Program-made: the position numbers and the translations under genes
Assembly (NCBI GenBank): GCA_010015675.1
Contig: ML977023.1
Location: 242,100 to 306,099 of the forward strand
Reading direction: 5' to 3'
Source: Byssothecium circinans
Taxonomy: Eukaryota; Ascomycota; Dothideomycetes; Pleosporales; Massarinaceae
DNA length: 64,000 nucleotides
Shown here: in pieces, positions 34,871-47,500 of the stretch
Layout: each line of letters opens with the position of its first letter
How positions within the stretch are numbered: the stretch's first letter is position 1
The notes under the pieces: model-generated
Databases searched by the model: none
Seen by the model: only the letters and a program-made list of their open reading frames with translations
What the model was told of the DNA's origin: nothing

Positions 34871-35707
34871 TCTGAATATCTCAAAGACAAAACAATGCTT
34901 GGGGAGCGAGTGCGGGGAGGCTCGGTCAGGTCAGGAGGTGCATGCGAGGGAAATAATGGATAATCATGGTCAACGGCGCCCGACATGGCCTTGATCGCCG
35001 TGTGCACCCTCCACTGCTGCAGGAACCATGCGCGTATCCGGGTTTCTAGAAACCAGCCCTATGAGCACACTCTCATTACCAACATTCACTCATGTATGCA
35101 AAACGTCCATGTGCACTTCACATTGCAAATCTCTTCAATTCGCGACTTCGACAATTCTAAGCTGCGCCTCCATCACCCGCGGGCTAAGCTTTTCCACAGC
35201 CCTGGTCCAAGAACGGCCTGCCAGGGTTTTGATATTGCCGGGAAATACCCCTGTGCCACCTATGAGTGATTTCCACGCTCGGCAGCCGTGCATCCTTGAG
35301 AGTTGTCGGTCGTACGCAAAACAGGAGAACTGGCTGGTTGACCGATTTCCAACGCTTCTTGCACTGTCCCTCGAGCCATTGCCTTGCGCAGCCTTGCGAC
35401 GACGCAATTAACGAACGCTGTTTATTCGTCTGACATGCATCATGGTGCAGTGGAATTCAGCTGAAGACCTTCGTACCATCGACCACCAATCATAATACCA
35501 TCTTTTCGCGAAAGTCCGGGGGCAGAAATGCGGTGCCTACTTCGACAGGAGCGTCCACTTGGGTGCCATTACCAATGAGCAGGGAAAGTGTCGCTCCATG
35601 CGCATCCCAAAAAGTAGAGTTGACAGATCTCGTAGCCCACTAACATGGACCCAGATGGCCAAGAGTGCAGAGAGCCACTCTAAGAAATGGGTTGCTTTCG
35701 CAAACCA
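34871..35707. other. intergenic region
   Basis: The promoter of ERG12 lies at the left, and the 3' end of the RPA14-like gene at the right. A 127-codon plus frame at 35028-35411 has no domain or splice support and is probably not a gene. Confidence 0.45.
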
Positions 35708-36316
35708 TCATTTCGATTTCCTCTCCTTCGTCTTCTCCTTCTGCTTTTTCAGCTGCTTATTTCTCTCCTTCTTCGCCTTCTTCCTGGCTTCTTTATCCAC
35801 TTTGCCCTCGTCAGGCTTCCTCTTCTTCGCGCTCTCTTCCGCGCCCGCGGCCACCTCAATCTCAGGCACCTCCCCGCCCTCCTGAACAACATTTGTCCTG
35901 TCCCCCACCTCCCCCACCTCAACCTGTCCCTCTTCCCTCTCGAACTCCGACATGTTCTGCCACTCTTCTTGTGCGCCCCCCGTCACATCAGCATCCGCAG
36001 CCTTTCTCTTCCCTTTCCTTCCCTTCTGGTACGCCGCGCCCCCATCTTGCTCTTCAGGCTCCGGGGTCGCTTCAGGCTCGAGATATTCACCGCGCAGACC
36101 AGCAGCAACGCGTCGTAGGTTGTGCATTACGACGCCGCCTATAGGTCCGCCGTGCGAGCTGAAAGTCACGCCGGTGGGTGTAATGAGCGCATCGGGATGG
36201 AGATGGGGATGCGCTTCGGAATTGGCGAGATACTTCTCGAGAAGCTTTGAGGCATTGGCACGGGATATGGGTTTGGAGGAAATGTGCCTGTGGGGCGGGA
36301 GGGTTTCGAAATGCAT
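35708..36316 (-). CDS. RNA polymerase I subunit RPA14-like (Ker1-like) protein
   Basis: A single exon of 202 residues from the ATG at 36316, chosen because MHFETLPPHR starts the conserved part and upstream codons look untranslated. Residues about 18-70 (ANASKLLEKYLANSEAHPHL, then THGG-like turn and HNLRRVAAGLRGEYL) match the pattern of fungal A14/Ker1 proteins: a helix, a Pro/Gly loop and a short basic helix. The C-terminal 60 residues are Lys/Glu-rich (KKAKKERNKQLKKQKEKTKE), as in nucleolar proteins. The family forms the A14-A43 stalk of RNA polymerase I. The assignment is by pattern only. It shares a 343 bp divergent promoter with mitochondrial bL34. Confidence 0.6.
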   Translation of the reverse strand: MHFETLPPHRHISSKPISRANASKLLEKYLANSEAHPHLHPDALITPTGVTFSSHGGPIGGVVMHNLRRVAAGLRGEYLEPEATPEPEEQDGGAAYQKGRKGKRKAADADVTGGAQEEWQNMSEFEREEGQVEVGEVGDRTNVVQEGGEVPEIEVAAGAEESAKKRKPDEGKVDKEARKKAKKERNKQLKKQKEKTKERKSK

Positions 36317-36659
36317 TTTGCGGGTGGATGGCGGTGGTCGTGAAAAGATTGGGATCTGGTCGCGGGCCGGGGTTGTAGACCGATAATAGATCCAATTGCA
36401 GAATCCGTATACAGCTTGCAATTGTAGAAGTGAATCGATGTACGCGCAAAGGGTGATGTTGTGAAGTAGTGAAGTGGGAGAGGCAACAGCAATCGATTTT
36501 GGGAGTCGAACTTTTTGTGCACGGACCGCTCTTGCCCATCGACCTTGCTCTCTCACCTCGTCGCTTCAACTCCAACTTTTACAGCCTTTTAAGCTCCCCA
36601 TCACCAGCTAAATCGCACAAACACGAGGAAGGCGCTCCTCCCTCTCTCCACTGAGAAAT

Positions 36660-37123
36660 ATGAACGCCTTCCGCTGCCTACGACTCGCTGCACGCCCACC
36701 AACCTTCCTCCAACCCACCGCACGCTTCACACCCCAACAGTCCGTCACCCCAATCCTCCTCTCTCCCAACACTCTAACGTAGCAAGTAGCAGGCCAATCC
36801 CCTCCATACGCGCCCTCTCCATCCTCACGCCCCGCCGTCCCATCCTTCCCCTCTCATCCACCCCCTCGACACAACCTCCCCCAGGCTCGACATCTACCTC
36901 TACCTCCACAATCTCCCCAGGAGCCCTCGACCTCGCGGCCAAAATATCAGCGCACCCGGCCCTCGCGACGACACAGATCCGCTGCGGGCCCCGCGACACG
37001 TATAACCCGAGTCATCTGGTGCGGAAGCGGAGACATGGGTTTTTGAGCCGGATAAGGACGAAGAAGGGGCGGAAGCTTTTGATGCGGAGGTTGAAGAAGG
37101 GGAGGTGGAATTTGAGCCATTAG
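36660..37123 (+). CDS. MRPL34: mitochondrial ribosomal protein bL34m
   Basis: Two exons (36660-36739, 36793-37123) across a 53 bp intron with a CTCTAAC branch point give 136 residues. The last 44 residues are a clear L34 domain: [20 protein letters not shown] followed by [16 protein letters not shown]. The N-terminal 90 residues are rich in Arg, Ser, Pro and Leu with few acids, which suits a cleaved mitochondrial targeting sequence. Without the intron the first exon hits a stop at once, so splicing is required. The protein is a component of the large subunit of the mitoribosome. Confidence 0.88.
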
Positions 37124-37886
37124 TGTTGTTTGAGGGAAGGAAGTTTAGGAAGGGGATTTAAGAGATGGGTGGTGCTAACAGATGGGAGTGTGTTTGGGGG
37201 GAGGATGAGGAGAGATGGTTGTGTGTGTGAGGGACTGCAGGAGGAGGTTATCATGTAGGATCTGTGTATGTTTATTGTACTGTACAATCAAGACATCTAT
37301 GGAACCGCTTCCTTGGGCTATATCATTTTGCTTCTTGCTTCTTGTCCCTCTGGAGCTGGAAGATTGGACGCTGCTTCACGCTCACACTGCCATTATGACG
37401 CATCGCACAACGGTGTATGATGCGGATGGTCATGAACCCCCAGACGACAATATCCCACGTCATATCGCATTAGGCAATTGCATACGACATAGACGCGGTA
37501 GGCCATGACCCCATGATTCCATTCAGGAGGGGAGACTGCGCTTCTTCATCGTCCCATTAGAAACCGACGGTACGTTGACGGTTCTGGCGAAAGAACCCGT
37601 CCCAAGGTTCGCGTTCCCATTCAACCAAACCCGAGCAACACCAATCGCATCGTCGCGAAGACACCAGAACAACGATCCAGAAGCCATAAAATTCACAGGC
37701 TAGAAGCTGACATGCCATCGTCATACGTTCGCACAGGCCGGCCACGTTTATCCCTATTTAAAGGCTGCATCCCCCGCATTTACCCCCGTTGTCTCTCCAC
37801 AGTAACCATATCTTCGCCGAAGCCAGCTTTCACCATTACCAACCAACTCTTCATTTCCGAAGTCAACCGCCATCACCACTATCACC
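37124..37886. other. intergenic region
   Basis: The 3' end of MRPL34 and the promoter of the next plus-strand gene. No open frame with support and no repeat. Confidence 0.45.
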
Positions 37887-38523
37887 ATGGAGTACGATCC
37901 AGCCGTCTTTCGCCGTCTCGATGAAGTCCAGCGCGCCAACCAAGCCGTCATCAACGCCTTCGCTGCGCACCCAGCTTTCGAAGCACAGCGCAGCAAAGGC
38001 AAAGGCAGGATCTTCACCCTATGGGAGTACTCCACGGAAACCGATGGCATTCTCGACAATCTCCTGAAGAACTATCCGTTGACTGATACGCCAGCGCCGA
38101 GACATAGTAGGATGCAAACTACGTGGACTGATGAACTGAGCGAGAGCGAGCAGCATGAGATGAGGGATGATGCGGTGGGTCGATGCATTATGTGAGCACA
38201 GTCCTATGGATGAGGCGGAAGCGGCATCGGTGTTTGGTACGGCGAGGCTGGAAGGCTGACTTGTTGTAGCGTCCATCAGATGATCCATGTCCCCGCTGAT
38301 AGAGTGGCTAACAGTAAGTACAAGCTTGTTGACAAAATCGTGGGGGGTGCACTGACTTCGCACGCCAACTTTAGTGTTCCACGAGGAGGTCACCCCGGAT
38401 ATGGGGGATGATGTGCGGAAGGCGGCGAAGCTGGTCCACTATGTCATCTTCGAGATCGACAGCGAGAAAGCGAGGGAGGAGGAGCAGAGGCAGAGGGCTC
38501 AGGAGCAGCTGTTGGAGATTTGA
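37887..38523 (+). CDS. hypothetical protein, 165 aa
   Basis: Three exons (37887-38191, 38270-38313, 38375-38523) with consistent phases. The first encodes MEYDPAVFRRLDEVQRANQA and a charged helical region. The middle exon encodes VHQMIHVPADRVAN. The last contains FHEEVTPDMGDDVRKAAKLV and a highly charged C-terminal helix (SEKAREEEQRQRAQEQLLEI). There is no signal peptide or membrane segment. No family is recognised; the all-helical, acidic composition suggests a small soluble protein. Confidence 0.6.
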
Positions 38524-38726
38524 GGAGGGCTCTGGAAAGGTTCGAAAGTTACCGAGCAGGGTGGCTTTTGTTTGGAGATACCAACTTGATCATCGATGTT
38601 TGAAGGCGTGTTGAGGGTTGTCAAGTTGGGCTTTTTCCGGATATCGAGGTCGCGGGCGTTCCTCCACATAACATAGTAATAAACATCTTCACTCCTTTGA
38701 GTACTGAGTACGCGATGCGTAACACA

Positions 38727-39692
38727 TCAGCTCTTCGCCTCTTTCTTCGCAGGGACCTTCGACTCACTCCCCTCCCCCTTCTCTCCATCCGCATCTTTCC
38801 ACGAATCCTGCGTAGACCCCTCCAGCGCTTCTACCACCTTCAACTCCTCCTCCACCTTATCAATCTGCTTCAAGATAAATGCAATCGTCGCATCCCTCGC
38901 CTTATCCACCCTCCCCAGCGCCTCCAAACTCATCTCCCCATAATCTGGAGGCGGTTTCTGCGGCGTCGGCGGGGCCGGCTCTTCATCATTCAGCTTCGCC
39001 TTCTTATCCGCCAACAACTTCCTCAACACAAAGATATTTAGATCCCTCTCCCTTAAATTATCCTCTAGCTCTTTCCTCTTCGTCTCTTCCTCTAGTTTCT
39101 GCTTCTTGGCAGCGGTCTCTTGGGCCAGGGACTCTATGGTACTTTTGTAGTTCCATATGGCTTGTTTGGCGCAGTCTTCCATGTGCGTGAAGCGGATGGG
39201 TCCGATATTTTGGCCACCGTACCAGCGCGCTACCACGACAACGCCTTCGGTTTGCGTGTCGTTGAGCACGTGCTGCAGTCTGCTTCCGGCCCACTTTTCC
39301 CCATCATCATCATGGCCTTCGTCGTACAGAATCTTGATTTCGGGCATTAAAGAGCGTTGTTTTGAGCGCTTGCGCCATGCTGCTATGCGGTGTGTTGCTG
39401 TGCGGAACTCTGGAAGCGCTTGTAGTGCTTTTGCGCTGAGGGTTGGTGAATAGGCAGCTTCGAAGGATGATGTGCCTGTTGAGTCGACGATTTTGCTGGA
39501 ATGAAAGATGTTTGGGGGCGGTGGGGCGGATGGTGAACGCTCCCTTTTTAGGGACATTGTGCTGGATTGTAGTGGTGTTGGACTGGTTGTTGGTGGGGAT
39601 GATGTTGGTGTCTGGGGCGGAGGTGGAAGGGACAAGCGAGGTTTGGTCTGTGCTGAGATGGCTGGGGGAAGGTTCTGCCGACGTCGAAGCAT
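38727..39692 (-). CDS. IMPACT/YigZ-domain protein
   Basis: A single exon of 321 residues. After a Pro/Ser-rich N-terminus (about 1-60), residues about 60-185 form an IMPACT N-terminal (UPF0029) domain: SKIVDSTGTSSFEAAYSP, then GHDDDGEKWAGSRLQHVLN and VVVVARWYGGQNIGPIRFTH. The remainder is a charged, mostly helical tail with a KKQKLEEETKRKELEDNLRE coiled-coil-like stretch and an acidic/basic end. Yeast Yih1 and mammalian IMPACT use this domain with an RWD domain to restrain Gcn1-Gcn2. No RWD domain is seen here, so this is a stand-alone member whose role is not established. Confidence 0.85.
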   Translation of the reverse strand: MLRRRQNLPPAISAQTKPRLSLPPPPQTPTSSPPTTSPTPLQSSTMSLKRERSPSAPPPPNIFHSSKIVDSTGTSSFEAAYSPTLSAKALQALPEFRTATHRIAAWRKRSKQRSLMPEIKILYDEGHDDDGEKWAGSRLQHVLNDTQTEGVVVVARWYGGQNIGPIRFTHMEDCAKQAIWNYKSTIESLAQETAAKKQKLEEETKRKELEDNLRERDLNIFVLRKLLADKKAKLNDEEPAPPTPQKPPPDYGEMSLEALGRVDKARDATIAFILKQIDKVEEELKVVEALEGSTQDSWKDADGEKGEGSESKVPAKKEAKS

Positions 39693-40664
39693 GACGGCAA
39701 CTCTCTCATCATCTCTTCTTCATCCTGATTGTCGCTTTGATTGTTGAAGAATTGCTTTTGGCTCGTAAAACCCGTCTTCATCGTTATTAGCTCTTGGGCA
39801 CATGTTTCAAGGACAATATGGCGCCTCTTAGCAGAGGAGAATACCTACCAGGTCCCTTCTTCAAACTTCTACATATGCCGTTGAAGCTGAAGAAATAGCC
39901 ACCATTTGCTCAAGAATATCTATAATACGTATCATGAGATTCCCTTCTTAGGCATCAGCAATGCTACGTGAAGTAAAGGTCTGTCGCTGTCTCTCTCCTT
40001 TACCTACGGTGTTGCCTTCCCTAGTTCACCCCTCTGTCTTGCCCTTCTGCCTCAATATCAGTACAGCCTTCTTTTTCAGACAATATTCTTCTTTCCTCAA
40101 GATACCACTTTCTTCCCTTCTTTTCCCACAAATCAATTCCAAGGGAGCTCTCCTCGCTCCTCGTTGGTTATCCCACAGCACCCGTTGTTGCTTGGCACCC
40201 TTCTTCGTCTCTCCAGTCATCTACGGGGCTCGATCACGTTCTCTCACTACAGTCCTACCTTGCCAAGTTTGTAACGTCCGTGCGTTGTCGGCACTATCAA
40301 GCGTCTATCGACGGCGCTCCGTAGACGCGTCAAAGCAAAACGTCGCCTCCAACGACAAATTCAATCATCAAATCGAGGTTGCTCCTTAAACGCGAGACCC
40401 CGCCGAAGGTGAAGATATCACGTAAGTTCTTTGCCAGATCATCATTCTCTGGAGAGATGGGTGCCGCAGTCGCAAGGACACCGAGCTATCGGCGGCGACG
40501 GTCCATCTCTCAAAAATTGCGGTCGCGATTTTGTGTCCACAGCGACAGCAATTCTCGTTACAACTTCCGCAACTTCGGTAGTTCGACATTGCTAATCTCA
40601 TTTGACAGTACCTGAACCCATTTACCGTGCGATACACCTTGTGACATTGGTGGCATCCTTCAAG
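39693..40664. other. divergent upstream region with possible 5' leader intron
   Basis: The 972 bp between divergent start codons. The right part is CT-rich and contains an apparent leader intron (donor GTAAGTTC near 40420, acceptor TTTGACAG ending at 40608) upstream of the chosen ATG. A 142-codon frame at 39961-40389 is low-complexity and probably leader. Confidence 0.4.
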
Positions 40665-41805
40665 ATGACAGGAGGTCGCTACGTGTCGTTGAAGCCTGAC
40701 AGCCAGGACCAAGTCGACGCCATGCTCCCCGCCATCGCTAAAGCCTTCAAGATAGAAAATGTCGTCGAGATCATTCCGAATGACATCTGCATGCGGGCCT
40801 GGGACTGCGAGCGCCGCGAGCACATCAAGGACAAGGTCGAGGACGACCCACGCAACTGGGGCGTTCAGTTCCTCAAGGACCTCCAAGCCATTGCGCGTCT
40901 CACCAAAGGCGATCTTGCCACTTTCCAGGAGGATCTGAAGGCTAAGGTCAAGAAGCATGAGGAGAAGCATCCGTGGGTCCGTCTAGCTGATGTCAAGGAG
41001 CTCAAGGCGAAGTACCAGAACCCGGATATGCCGAGCGAGAATGAAAAGTCGCCGGATGAGTATGTCTCGGATGGTACGGAGCATGATTCGTACTTTGAAG
41101 AGTTGGTGGAGCCGGATTTGCCAAAGGGTATGCGTCGCCGTCGTGGCCATGAGATGTATGAGGCTCGTCTACAGGAGTTTCCCAAGAAGCGTAAGCGCAA
41201 ACGTGAGTGTTTTCGAAAAAGGACTTCGTATAAAATACTAACTTTGACGCAGATGGATCGAACTCTGTCCGTCTCCGTCGCGACAGCGAGGGCTGGGAGC
41301 GCCCCGAGAAGTATGGTCGCTACTCTTTAGATGGCCGTTTGAAGCGTGGGCGTTCTAGCACTAGCTACTCTGTTGGCCAACGTACTCCCGGTCCCAATGG
41401 TCGCTTTTCGACCCGCCGTCCTGGCCCCATCGCCAAGTCTGACAGCGGAGAGTCCTCCATTGCCTTTGATGCGTAAGTTATTGCACTCTTGTTGTACAGC
41501 TACGTGTTAGAGGCCTTGCGACGTTTCCTGCAGTTTGGGCTGAACCAAATTGTTACAAGACGGACAATCTAACGCTGTACATCATTGATACATCAGCTAA
41601 CAATGACAGTCACAAGTACATCCAACCCGATATCCCGCTCGAATCCCAACGCCTCGAAGCTGAGCTGGAATGTGCAGAAGCCGAGCTCAAAGTTGCGCGC
41701 CTTCGCAGGGATTACATCAAGGCTAAGGAACAGGAGGTGAGGGATAGGGTTCCGGTGAATGGCCGGGGTACGCATGCGTCTCCACACTCCCTTTTGGAGG
41801 AGTAG
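40665..41805 (+). CDS. hypothetical basic protein, 317 aa
   Basis: Three exons (40665-41202, 41253-41472, 41610-41805) with agreeing phases. The ATG at 40665 (MTGGRYVSLKPDSQDQVDAM) follows a probable untranslated leader intron; the frame stays open a little upstream, so an earlier start through another exon is possible. The N-terminal 150 residues look globular (IENVVEIIPNDICMRAWDCE). About 150-180 is acidic, and about 170-260 is rich in Arg, Lys, Ser and Gly (KKRKRKHGSNSVRLRRDSEG). The C-terminus is a coiled-coil-like helix (RLEAELECAEAELKVARLRR). No family is recognised; the basic low-complexity centre suggests nucleic-acid contact. Confidence 0.6.
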
Positions 41806-42731
41806 ACTGTGGCACCGATTCTACGACCGAAACCTCCAAATTTGGCAACGGAATCAACTTTGGGAAGAGATGTTGAAAACGTCTCTAGGAGTCCAGGCGT
41901 GATTTTGGCGCTGGTGGAATGGCTCAAGGATGCATTCGGCTTTTGTGGAAAGCTGGTATGGATAGTATAGTATGGCATGCTGGATGATGGTGGGCGCGTG
42001 TGGGATGCTTTGAAACGTGATGATGGCAATATGCGCTCACTGTGTGGGAGCTAGAATAGATTAATGAATATGCGCTTCAAAGTGTATATCTCTTGTGTAA
42101 GGTTTGAGTATCGTGTAACCTTGAAGCTTATAATTCATAATCATTTCGGAGAAGTCTACCAAATCTGGTGGGCATGAAAAAGTCGAACAGCAAGAGTAAT
42201 ATACGCGCAAGATATTCACTGGAGGATGGCGTATAAGCCTGGAGCCTGGAGTTCCTGGAGCTGTAGGTGGAATTGTGAGGTATGTACTGTACATGGCGAT
42301 TTGGGGGATGTGGTTTGGAAGAGTAAGGGGGTGGGGTATTTTTGGTGTTGGGTGGAGGATTTAAGGGTGGTGGTGGAGGAGCGGGGAGTTGGTTATTATG
42401 GGAGAGACTACCTCATCATTAAGTACCTAAACTATATAGAATATGAACATAGAATTCGGTAAATTCCCTCTGATCTTCACCCCAGACGGTCGCATCAAGA
42501 TTGATGCAACGCAATCAATGCTTTTCATCAACTGGGTACACACGTGCATACGCGTTGAGGAGGATCGCGTGTTCACGTGCTTTGTTCAGCACAGACCCTT
42601 CGCTAAGTTCGCGCTAAGCCAGAGCCCCGCAAAACTCCAAAGTCGAACTGCGGCTTCGAGCTCTCGCGTCCACCAAAACAAATCCACCCACGCACGTCAA
42701 CTGATTCCAACCACGAACCACGACCGCCGCC
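41806..42731. other. intergenic region
   Basis: The 3' end of the basic protein gene and the promoter of the THOC5-like gene. No gene or repeat recognised. Confidence 0.45.
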
Positions 42732-43838
42732 ATGGACAAGTCTTACGATAAACATCCCGACTCGGTTGATAAGTCTCAGGATAAGCTTCCTGACTCGTTC
42801 GATCCGTCCAAATTTGATGTCGCCAACCTCATCAAGACCCCGCACAACAAGCGTGTCTACGATGCGATCCAAAACCTCAAGAAAGCCGTCAACGATCTAG
42901 CCGACTACGGGCAAGCGCACCCTTCCAAAGCCCCCAACGCTCCAGGCACGCGCGAGGACATCGACGCAGCACGCGAGATCAAGAAGAGGGAGAGGAACGT
43001 CGCGGCCCAATTGTCGCTAGTCAAGACGTTGTATCGACAAAGCTTGTTGAAAGTCAGGGAAGAGAAAGCAATGACTGCGGAGGACAAAGCATTCAATGAT
43101 AAGCTGATCTTAGGACTGAGTAACTTGAGGTACGAGGAGCAGAGCCTGAGGAAGGAGATCAAGGGCGCGGAGAAGTATGAGTATGTACCCCTCTTCCCGG
43201 AACGCTCGCTCTGGATGTGCGCCTAACATTACGTGCAGTCACAAGTACACCAAGCTTCCCCTCATCGACCGCGAAGCCTTTCTCGCCAAGTTTCCCGAAC
43301 TAGCCTCGGCTTCCGAGCATGAACTCATGATTGCGCGCATCGAGCACGAGCACTCCGACCGCCTCAAGCTCGAGGAGCGCCGCCAGGAGAAGCTAAAGGA
43401 GAAGCAGAAACTCTTCTCCGAGGTCAAGAAGAGCAAAGAGAACCTCACGAACCTGGACAGCATGGTGGATCGGATTGAAGATGTCATGGGCCCCATCAGG
43501 AAGACGCTGACGCATGATGACGAGTAAGGATTGCTGTTTGAGCGTTGAATTTGCTGCACTTTGGACTTTTTGCTCGTTTTGATGTTTTGACGGTTTGTGA
43601 AATTCGGGCGAGCGGCACGAGCAGGTAGGTTCTAATTCATTGCAGCGAGATGAAGAGCTTCGGAAAACGAGGTCCGTCCACCCCTGAGAAGAGGCCTTCG
43701 ACCCCTGAGAGGAGGCGGTCGACCTTTGAGACCAAGCTCGACGGGGAGGGGACTGATGCGAGCATGGACATCTCCCCCATCACCACATCGGGGATCATCA
43801 TCATGGCGGGTGGCTGCAAAGAAGCCGTACCTACTTAA
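42732..43838 (+). CDS. THO complex subunit 5-like protein
   Basis: Three exons (42732-43180, 43239-43523, 43646-43838) give 308 residues. The reading frame also has a stop just after LTHDDE, but a GTAAGG donor there joins in phase to an exon with a Thr-Pro repeat (STPEKRPSTPERRRS), so I prefer the longer form. The core matches the THOC5 (Fmi1) pattern: NLRYEEQSLRKEIKGAEKYD, then HKYTKLPLIDREAFLAKFPE and HELMIARIEHEHSDRLKLEE, continuing as a long coiled coil. THO couples transcription to mRNA export in the nucleus. Fungal members are much shorter than animal THOC5. The C-terminal Ser/Thr-Pro motifs may be phosphorylated. Confidence 0.8.
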
Positions 43839-44532
43839 GGTTGGAAGGTTGGTGGCGGAAAAGTACAAAAGACCGGAAATTTCGCCATCAACCGATCGGC
43901 TACCTCGATACGAAGTGTAATATGTACACTCCGCCCTCGTCAGTTCTACACTGGACTTTAAATCGACACTGAAAGGTTGTACTTCCTTATTGCACAGGGA
44001 AAGACACAGCTATGGATTTGATGGAAGTCATCAGGTGGCAGAGTCTGGAGTGGAAGGAATAACTCTTGCTACCACGACCCGACATCTGGAGGGATTTGGA
44101 AGCGTACTGAAGGACGGAAGACATGCTGAGGTAGCGATATGTAATCAGTCGATAATGTGGTACCCCGACCAGGAATGAATCCTTCATTAAAACTACAACG
44201 TAATGTCTACAATGACGAGAGACTTCTGTATGCACCTGTGACTCATGGGTGATAGGCGCTATGCCCGAAGGTGGTGGTAGGCAGCAGACCGTAAAACCCA
44301 TAGCATAGGTGAGTGTTAAACATTTGTTAGTTTCATGAGATTCGAGAATAGGCGATTCCCGAAATTTCCGAGTTGAATGCGCGTGGAGACGCGTGCAGGG
44401 GTAGCTGCCTTATCTAATCTTAGCGTGGCTTGGCAACCCCATCATCGCGTTCTCGAGCATCTGTCGTTCCGCTCTGGCACTTTCCAATAATCTCTCACAC
44501 ATCATTACTCACACTTCACCCACCGCGCCACT
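43839..44532. other. intergenic region upstream of the SNF2/RING gene
   Basis: No supported gene. The last 150 bp are CT-rich and probably hold the core promoter and leader of the following gene. Confidence 0.45.
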
Positions 44533-47500
44533 ATGGCTCCGATCACGGCATCTGCCACGATCCTTGAGTCTCGTGCGTGTGGATACATTACAGACGAAGC
44601 CACAACAGTGGCGGAACCTTTCCAAGCCATTTCGAACTTGTTCCGAGTGCCTAGCGCACAGGCGGGCACATCTGAGAGGAGGGCGACGAAGAGGAGGAAG
44701 CTTGACGGTGGGAATGCAGTTGGATTGCAGATTGTGGAGGCATTTGATGCTAGTCAGAGCATCGTTTTGGCGCAGGTTGGGTTGGATCTGGTGAGTTATT
44801 GCATCTCGGGTATTGGCGGGGGTGAAGGCTAAGGTTGTTGCAGGACCTGCCCCCCAACAAGTTCAAAATACTGAAGATTCCTGCTGGATCTCCCACGTCT
44901 GTTTCGCTGTCCCTGGAATCGTTCCAACGAAAGAATGCGGAGGAGTTCACGGTCTCGCTGTGGGATACGGCGACGTCGACGGGCGCTGAGGTCCTCGCCA
45001 CCGTCTCTCCCGAAGTTCTCGATGACATTGAGCCGCACCTGCTGGCAGCTACATCCCTCACCACGAGCAAAGAAGGCAGAAAGAAGTCGAACAAGCTGCG
45101 GGTACCCTTCACCCGCTGCATCCTGTCGGCATCCGCATGCGATCTACGGACACTGCGGTTGGAGTTGGAGTTGCGGTGGGCCCTGGGATTGTCGGCGGTG
45201 GAGCGACAGGGCTTGCGGGCGAACCTACGAAAGGATCTGAATATGTTGAACAACTATCTGCCAGTCGAAGAGGCCGAAACCAACACAGCCTGGGTGCTCT
45301 CCGACTTCTACCATGCCGTTCACGTACCGCCCACCGACGAAATTATCCCACCACGTCTACATCAGAGTCTGACGGATACCAAGCTATACCCGTTCCAGAA
45401 GCGTGCTGTGAACTGGCTGTTGCGCCGCGAGGGCATGGAAGTCTCAGCGTCAGGGGAAATACAGACGATACCGCAGTCGACGTCTGCCGCGCCTGTTTCG
45501 TTTAAGCGTACTCAGGATGCTACAGGTCAGACATGCCATGTCAGCCACCTGCGCGGCATGGTTGTCGCCGATCCAAGCAGCGTCTGGGATGCTAATACTG
45601 CACTGCGTGGAGGCATCTTGGCCGAAGAGATGGGTCTTGGGAAGACCGTCGAGCTCATCGCATTGATGTCGCTCCATCGACGTAAGATGCCCGAAGGTGA
45701 TATTTACGACACCTACCTAGGAGCCAACGTAAAGCCTTCTGCTGCGACTCTGATTATCAGCCCGCCTTCCATTCTCGAGCAGTGGAAGAACGAGATAAAC
45801 CGACATGCACCCGAGCTCAAAGTCGTGCATTATAAAGGGCTACCTCCGCCCTCAGCATCGGATAAGGATAAGGCAGAGGCGACAGTCGAAAATCTAATGC
45901 AATTCGATGTCGTACTCACCACGTACAACGTCCTCGCAAAGGAAATCCATTTCGCGACGCCACCGCCTGATCGCACACTCCGAAACGCCCCCGTTTACGA
46001 GCGTAAGAAATGCCCCCTCATAGAAATTGGCTGGTGGAGAGTCTGTCTCGATGAAGCGCAGATGGTTGAGAGTGGAGTTAGTCAAGCCGCGACTGTAGCA
46101 CGCATCATTCCTCGGATCAACGCGTGGGCGGTGTCGGGTACACCTTTGCGGAAAGACGTCCAAGATTTACGGGGATTGCTCATCTTCTTACGCTACGAGC
46201 CATTCGCCGGCTTGAAAGCACTCTGGGATCGACTTGATAAACCTTCATTCCGTGCTATATTCAGTCAAATCGCCCTACGTCATACAAAAGACATGATTCG
46301 GGATGAGCTGGAAATTCCGAAGCAGAAACGTGTCGTCGTCACCGTCCCCTTCACCGCAATAGAAGAGCAAAACTACTCCGAGATGATTCGACAGATGTGT
46401 GATGCTTGCTATTTATCGCCTGAAGGTCTACCTACCCGCGACGATCGCGACCTTGACCACCCCGAAGTCATTGAGCGCATGCGCGAATGGCTTGTCCGAC
46501 TTCGGCAGACTTGCCTTCACGCTCATGTTGGGAGGCGTAACCGGAAGGCTTTGGGCGCACGAAATGGACCACTTCGGACAGTGGAAGAAGTCCTAGAAGT
46601 CATGATCGAACAGAATGATTCTGTACTGAAGGCTGAAGCTCGAGAGATTATTCATATCCGGATGAAGCGAGGTCACGTACGAGCATATGCCAAAGACGTA
46701 GAGAGGCGGAGTGAGACTGCGCTCCCATACTACGAGCGAGCCTTGGAGGAAGCACAGGGCTATGTGAAGATATGCAGGGAAGAGCTCGCGCGAGAGAAGG
46801 AGAAGATGGGGCCAGCCACACCACGCAAGACCAAGCTCAAAGACGATGACGATGAAGATGTTGAAGAAGATGATAAAATTGGTCGAATTGCGGTGCTTCG
46901 ACGAACGCTACGAGGATTTCTAGAAGCCGAACATGCTTGCAGCTTCTTCATCGGCAGCTCGTACTTTCAGATCAAGGATAATGAGAACCTGACAAAGCCG
47001 GATTCTCCAGAGTTTAATGAGCTGCAAGCGAAAGAAGATTTGTGGTACGGTAAAGCCAAGGACATTCGACAAGAACTCCTCAAAGAGTCGGAAGACCGCG
47101 CTCAGCGTCATATGAAGAAGACAAAACGGAAGACTTCGACGGCCGTGCAAACCATTCCCGATCTCAAGGATCCGAAAGGCATCGAGTCCCGGAAAGTCCT
47201 GGATGCAATGGACAAAGTAACGGATACGCTCAATTTACAGGCCAAGCAGCTTCAAGAATGGCGTACAAAGATTGTGGAGATTCTGACAACACCCTTGGTT
47301 GATCAAGACGAAGGAATCGAAACGACCGGAGATGAGTACGAACATTCGACCAAGGCGCAGGACGAGCTGTACGTGTACATGCTGGCACTGCGCACACTTG
47401 TAGCGGACCGAAGCACGGCTGTCAATGGTTTACACGATCTGCTTGTCGACCACGAGTTGAAGGAAGAGGAGAAGAAGGCGCGTGATGACGACCCTACCAA

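Noticed and set aside
39961..40389. 142-codon plus frame
   Set aside because: CT-rich low-complexity sequence directly upstream of a gene with a leader intron; best read as promoter or 5' UTR.
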